This document shows, in pieces, positions 6,101 through 6,482 of a stretch of 6,482 nucleotides of DNA. The stretch is taken from the NCBI GenBank assembly GCA_023246135.1, contig JAHFJB010000022.1:1-6482 (forward strand), read 5' to 3'. The notes below the pieces were generated by a model. The model had not been told where the DNA came from and made no database searches. It saw nothing but the letters and a program-made list of their open reading frames with translations. The DNA is from Candidatus Parcubacteria bacterium (GTDB lineage Bacteria > Patescibacteriota > Patescibacteriia > UBA1558 > GWA2-36-10). Positions within the stretch are counted from its first letter, which is position 1. Each line of letters opens with the position of its first letter. The translations under genes and the position numbers were made by a program.

Positions 6101-6138
6101 ATGGGGTCTTTACCCCATTTTGAGCCAGCTAGGCTGGC
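6101..6138 (-). promoter_or_regulatory. Two hairpins in the leader of the orphan membrane gene
   Basis: Perfect inverted repeats GCCAGC/GCTGGC (6124-6138, 3-base loop) and ATGGGGT/ACCCCAT (6101-6118, 4-base loop) lie in the untranslated leader. The second ends about 12 bases before the AAAGGT ribosome site. They could tune translation or mRNA stability; neither has a T-run, so they are not simple terminators. Confidence 0.5.
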
Positions 6139-6208
6139 AGTGCAGTGCGAAAAAGCGTCAGACTTTGTCAAATGGCGACTAGGCTTTCGAGGTGGATTGT
6201 ACGATGGT

Positions 6209-6221
6209 TTTAACAGTTAAA
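6209..6221. promoter_or_regulatory. Perfect palindrome TTTAACAGTTAAA (candidate operator)
   Basis: Six-base arms around one central base. It overlaps the end of the minus-strand -10 box and the expected start of the orphan membrane gene, the same position relative to the promoter as the palindrome at 3086-3104, though the sequence differs. On the plus strand it abuts a TATAAT (6222-6227), so it could act on both directions. AT-rich arms make chance occurrence more likely than for the other palindrome. Confidence 0.5.
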
Positions 6222-6249
6222 TATAATAGGATTTCAGTATTTTTGTCAA
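6220..6249 (-). promoter_or_regulatory. Promoter of the orphan membrane gene
   Basis: TTGACA (6249-6244), perfect -35, then an 18-base spacer and TATATT (6225-6220), five of six -10 matches; TATTAT with a 15-base spacer is an alternative. The leader to the GTG at 6083 would be about 130 bases. Confidence 0.65.
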
Positions 6250-6265
6250 TTACAGCTTTAAACCC

Positions 6266-6294
6266 TTGCCTTTTTCGTATATTTATGCTAAAGT
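6266..6294 (+). promoter_or_regulatory. Weak candidate promoter for rpsB
   Basis: TTGCCT (6266-6271), a 17-base spacer and TAAAGT (6289-6294). This is moderate at best, but it is the best-spaced plus-strand pair I found between the orphan gene and rpsB; it would give a leader of about 145 bases containing both hairpins below. Confidence 0.3.
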
Positions 6295-6347
6295 TATGGC
6301 TACTTAATTTTAACACAAGCATTTTATATCAGAATTTGGCTTACCTT

Positions 6348-6430
6348 CCTCGTTATCCGCCAGCCAGCGGAAGCGGGGCAGCTAAATGTAAAATGCCGGT
6401 AGCCCACCTTAGCTAAAGCTTCGGTGAGCT
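6348..6430 (+). promoter_or_regulatory. Double-hairpin leader upstream of rpsB
   Basis: First stem: CCTCG/CGGGG (6348-6352, 6374-6378, one G-U) and TCCGC/GCGGA (6356-6360, 6367-6371) around loop CAGCCA. Second stem: AGCCCACC/GGTGAGCT (6401-6408, 6423-6430, seven of eight paired) with an inner AGC/GCT and loop TAAA. The second ends directly before the GGAAAGGAAAAG ribosome site. Autogenous control of rpsB by uS2 through its leader is known in other bacteria; whether this is such an element is inference. A dispersed genomic repeat is the alternative. Confidence 0.5.
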
Positions 6431-6445
6431 GGAAAGGAAAAGAAT

Positions 6446-6482
6446 ATGTCAGTAGTTAATCTACCAAGTTTGGAAGAGTTAT
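6446..6482 (+). CDS. rpsB: Start of a gene, probably ribosomal protein uS2 (3' end outside window)
   Basis: Twelve codons are visible: MSVVNLPSLEEL. The pattern 'LPsLEElL' immediately before the conserved AGxHFGH is typical of the uS2 amino end, especially in CPR bacteria, but the diagnostic residues are beyond the window. ATG at 6446 follows a purine-rich AAGGA seven bases away, a good ribosome site. uS2 binds the small-subunit body between 16S helices and is commonly first in an rpsB-tsf operon. The identity is inferred from a very short segment. Confidence 0.55.
   Translation, partial: MSVVNLPSLEEL

Larger units (their letters stand above)
6084..6445. other. Divergent control region, 362 bases without a gene
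   Basis: This gap separates the orphan membrane gene (minus) from the putative rpsB (plus). It holds the roughly 130-base structured leader of the orphan gene, the palindrome and promoter near 6209-6249, and the AT-rich promoter-bearing half and GC-rich hairpin half of the rpsB leader. A plus-strand reading frame of 74 codons (6192-6416) has no ribosome site and runs through these elements; I do not regard it as a gene. Confidence 0.7.

Noticed and set aside
5700..6123. Plus-strand reading frames opposite the orphan membrane gene
   Set aside because: They are shorter, lack ribosome sites and oppose the promoter and terminator orientation; GC-rich DNA produces such shadows.
6143..6171. Second TTGACA (6171-6166, minus) as a promoter closer to the orphan membrane gene
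   Set aside because: No -10-like sequence lies at the right spacing; the bases there read GCACTG.
6192..6416. 74-codon plus-strand frame before rpsB
   Set aside because: No ribosome site, no family resemblance, and it crosses the palindrome, promoters and hairpins of the control region.
1..6482. CRISPR array, tRNA, rRNA or insertion sequence
   Set aside because: No regularly spaced repeats, no cloverleaf or rRNA-like segments, and no transposase or terminal inverted repeats were seen.

Overview
The window is AT-rich bacterial DNA packed with core genes. It most resembles a member of the Candidate Phyla Radiation (Patescibacteria, Parcubacteria-like). This rests on the RodA wording (GTTGW ... 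QPVEF), the NLPY form of PrmC, a bL25 and a bL31 with long low-complexity tails, a DUF3048 protein, and mostly weak or absent Shine-Dalgarno sequences. The lineage is an inference from protein style; no marker in the window settles it.

Layout. Plus strand, 1-2775: the 3' part of rodA (cell-wall glycosyltransferase, cut by the window edge and carrying a frame lesion near base 165), rplY (5S rRNA-binding protein bL25/CTC), and a membrane-anchored DUF3048 protein. Minus strand, 2774-6249, read from right to left: a GC-rich orphan membrane protein, rpmE (bL31), prfA (RF1), prmC (the RF1 glutamine methyltransferase, overlapping prfA by 31 bases), and a small GC-rich orphan protein. At the right edge, on the plus strand, is the first dozen codons of what looks like rpsB (uS2), behind a structured leader.

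How the genes work together. rpmE, prfA and prmC form a translation block. PrmC methylates the GGQ glutamine of the RF1 encoded just upstream of it. RF1 reads TAA and TAG, and every complete gene here ends in one of these. This argues that the in-frame TAG in rodA is a real lesion or a sequence error rather than a recoded codon.

Most interesting part. The rpmE-prfA-prmC block is bracketed by two self-contained units (about 2774-3133 and 5562-6249) with no recognisable function. Both are visibly richer in G+C than the neighbouring genes (35/60 and 34/60 in sampled lines, against 18/60 inside prmC). Each has a TTGACA promoter, one of them a perfect sigma70 consensus with a 17-base spacer. In each, a perfect palindrome touches or overlaps the -10 box like an operator. 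Each also has its own ribosome binding site, one small orphan gene, and a long GC-rich terminator hairpin. They look like independently regulated accessory cassettes placed between housekeeping genes.
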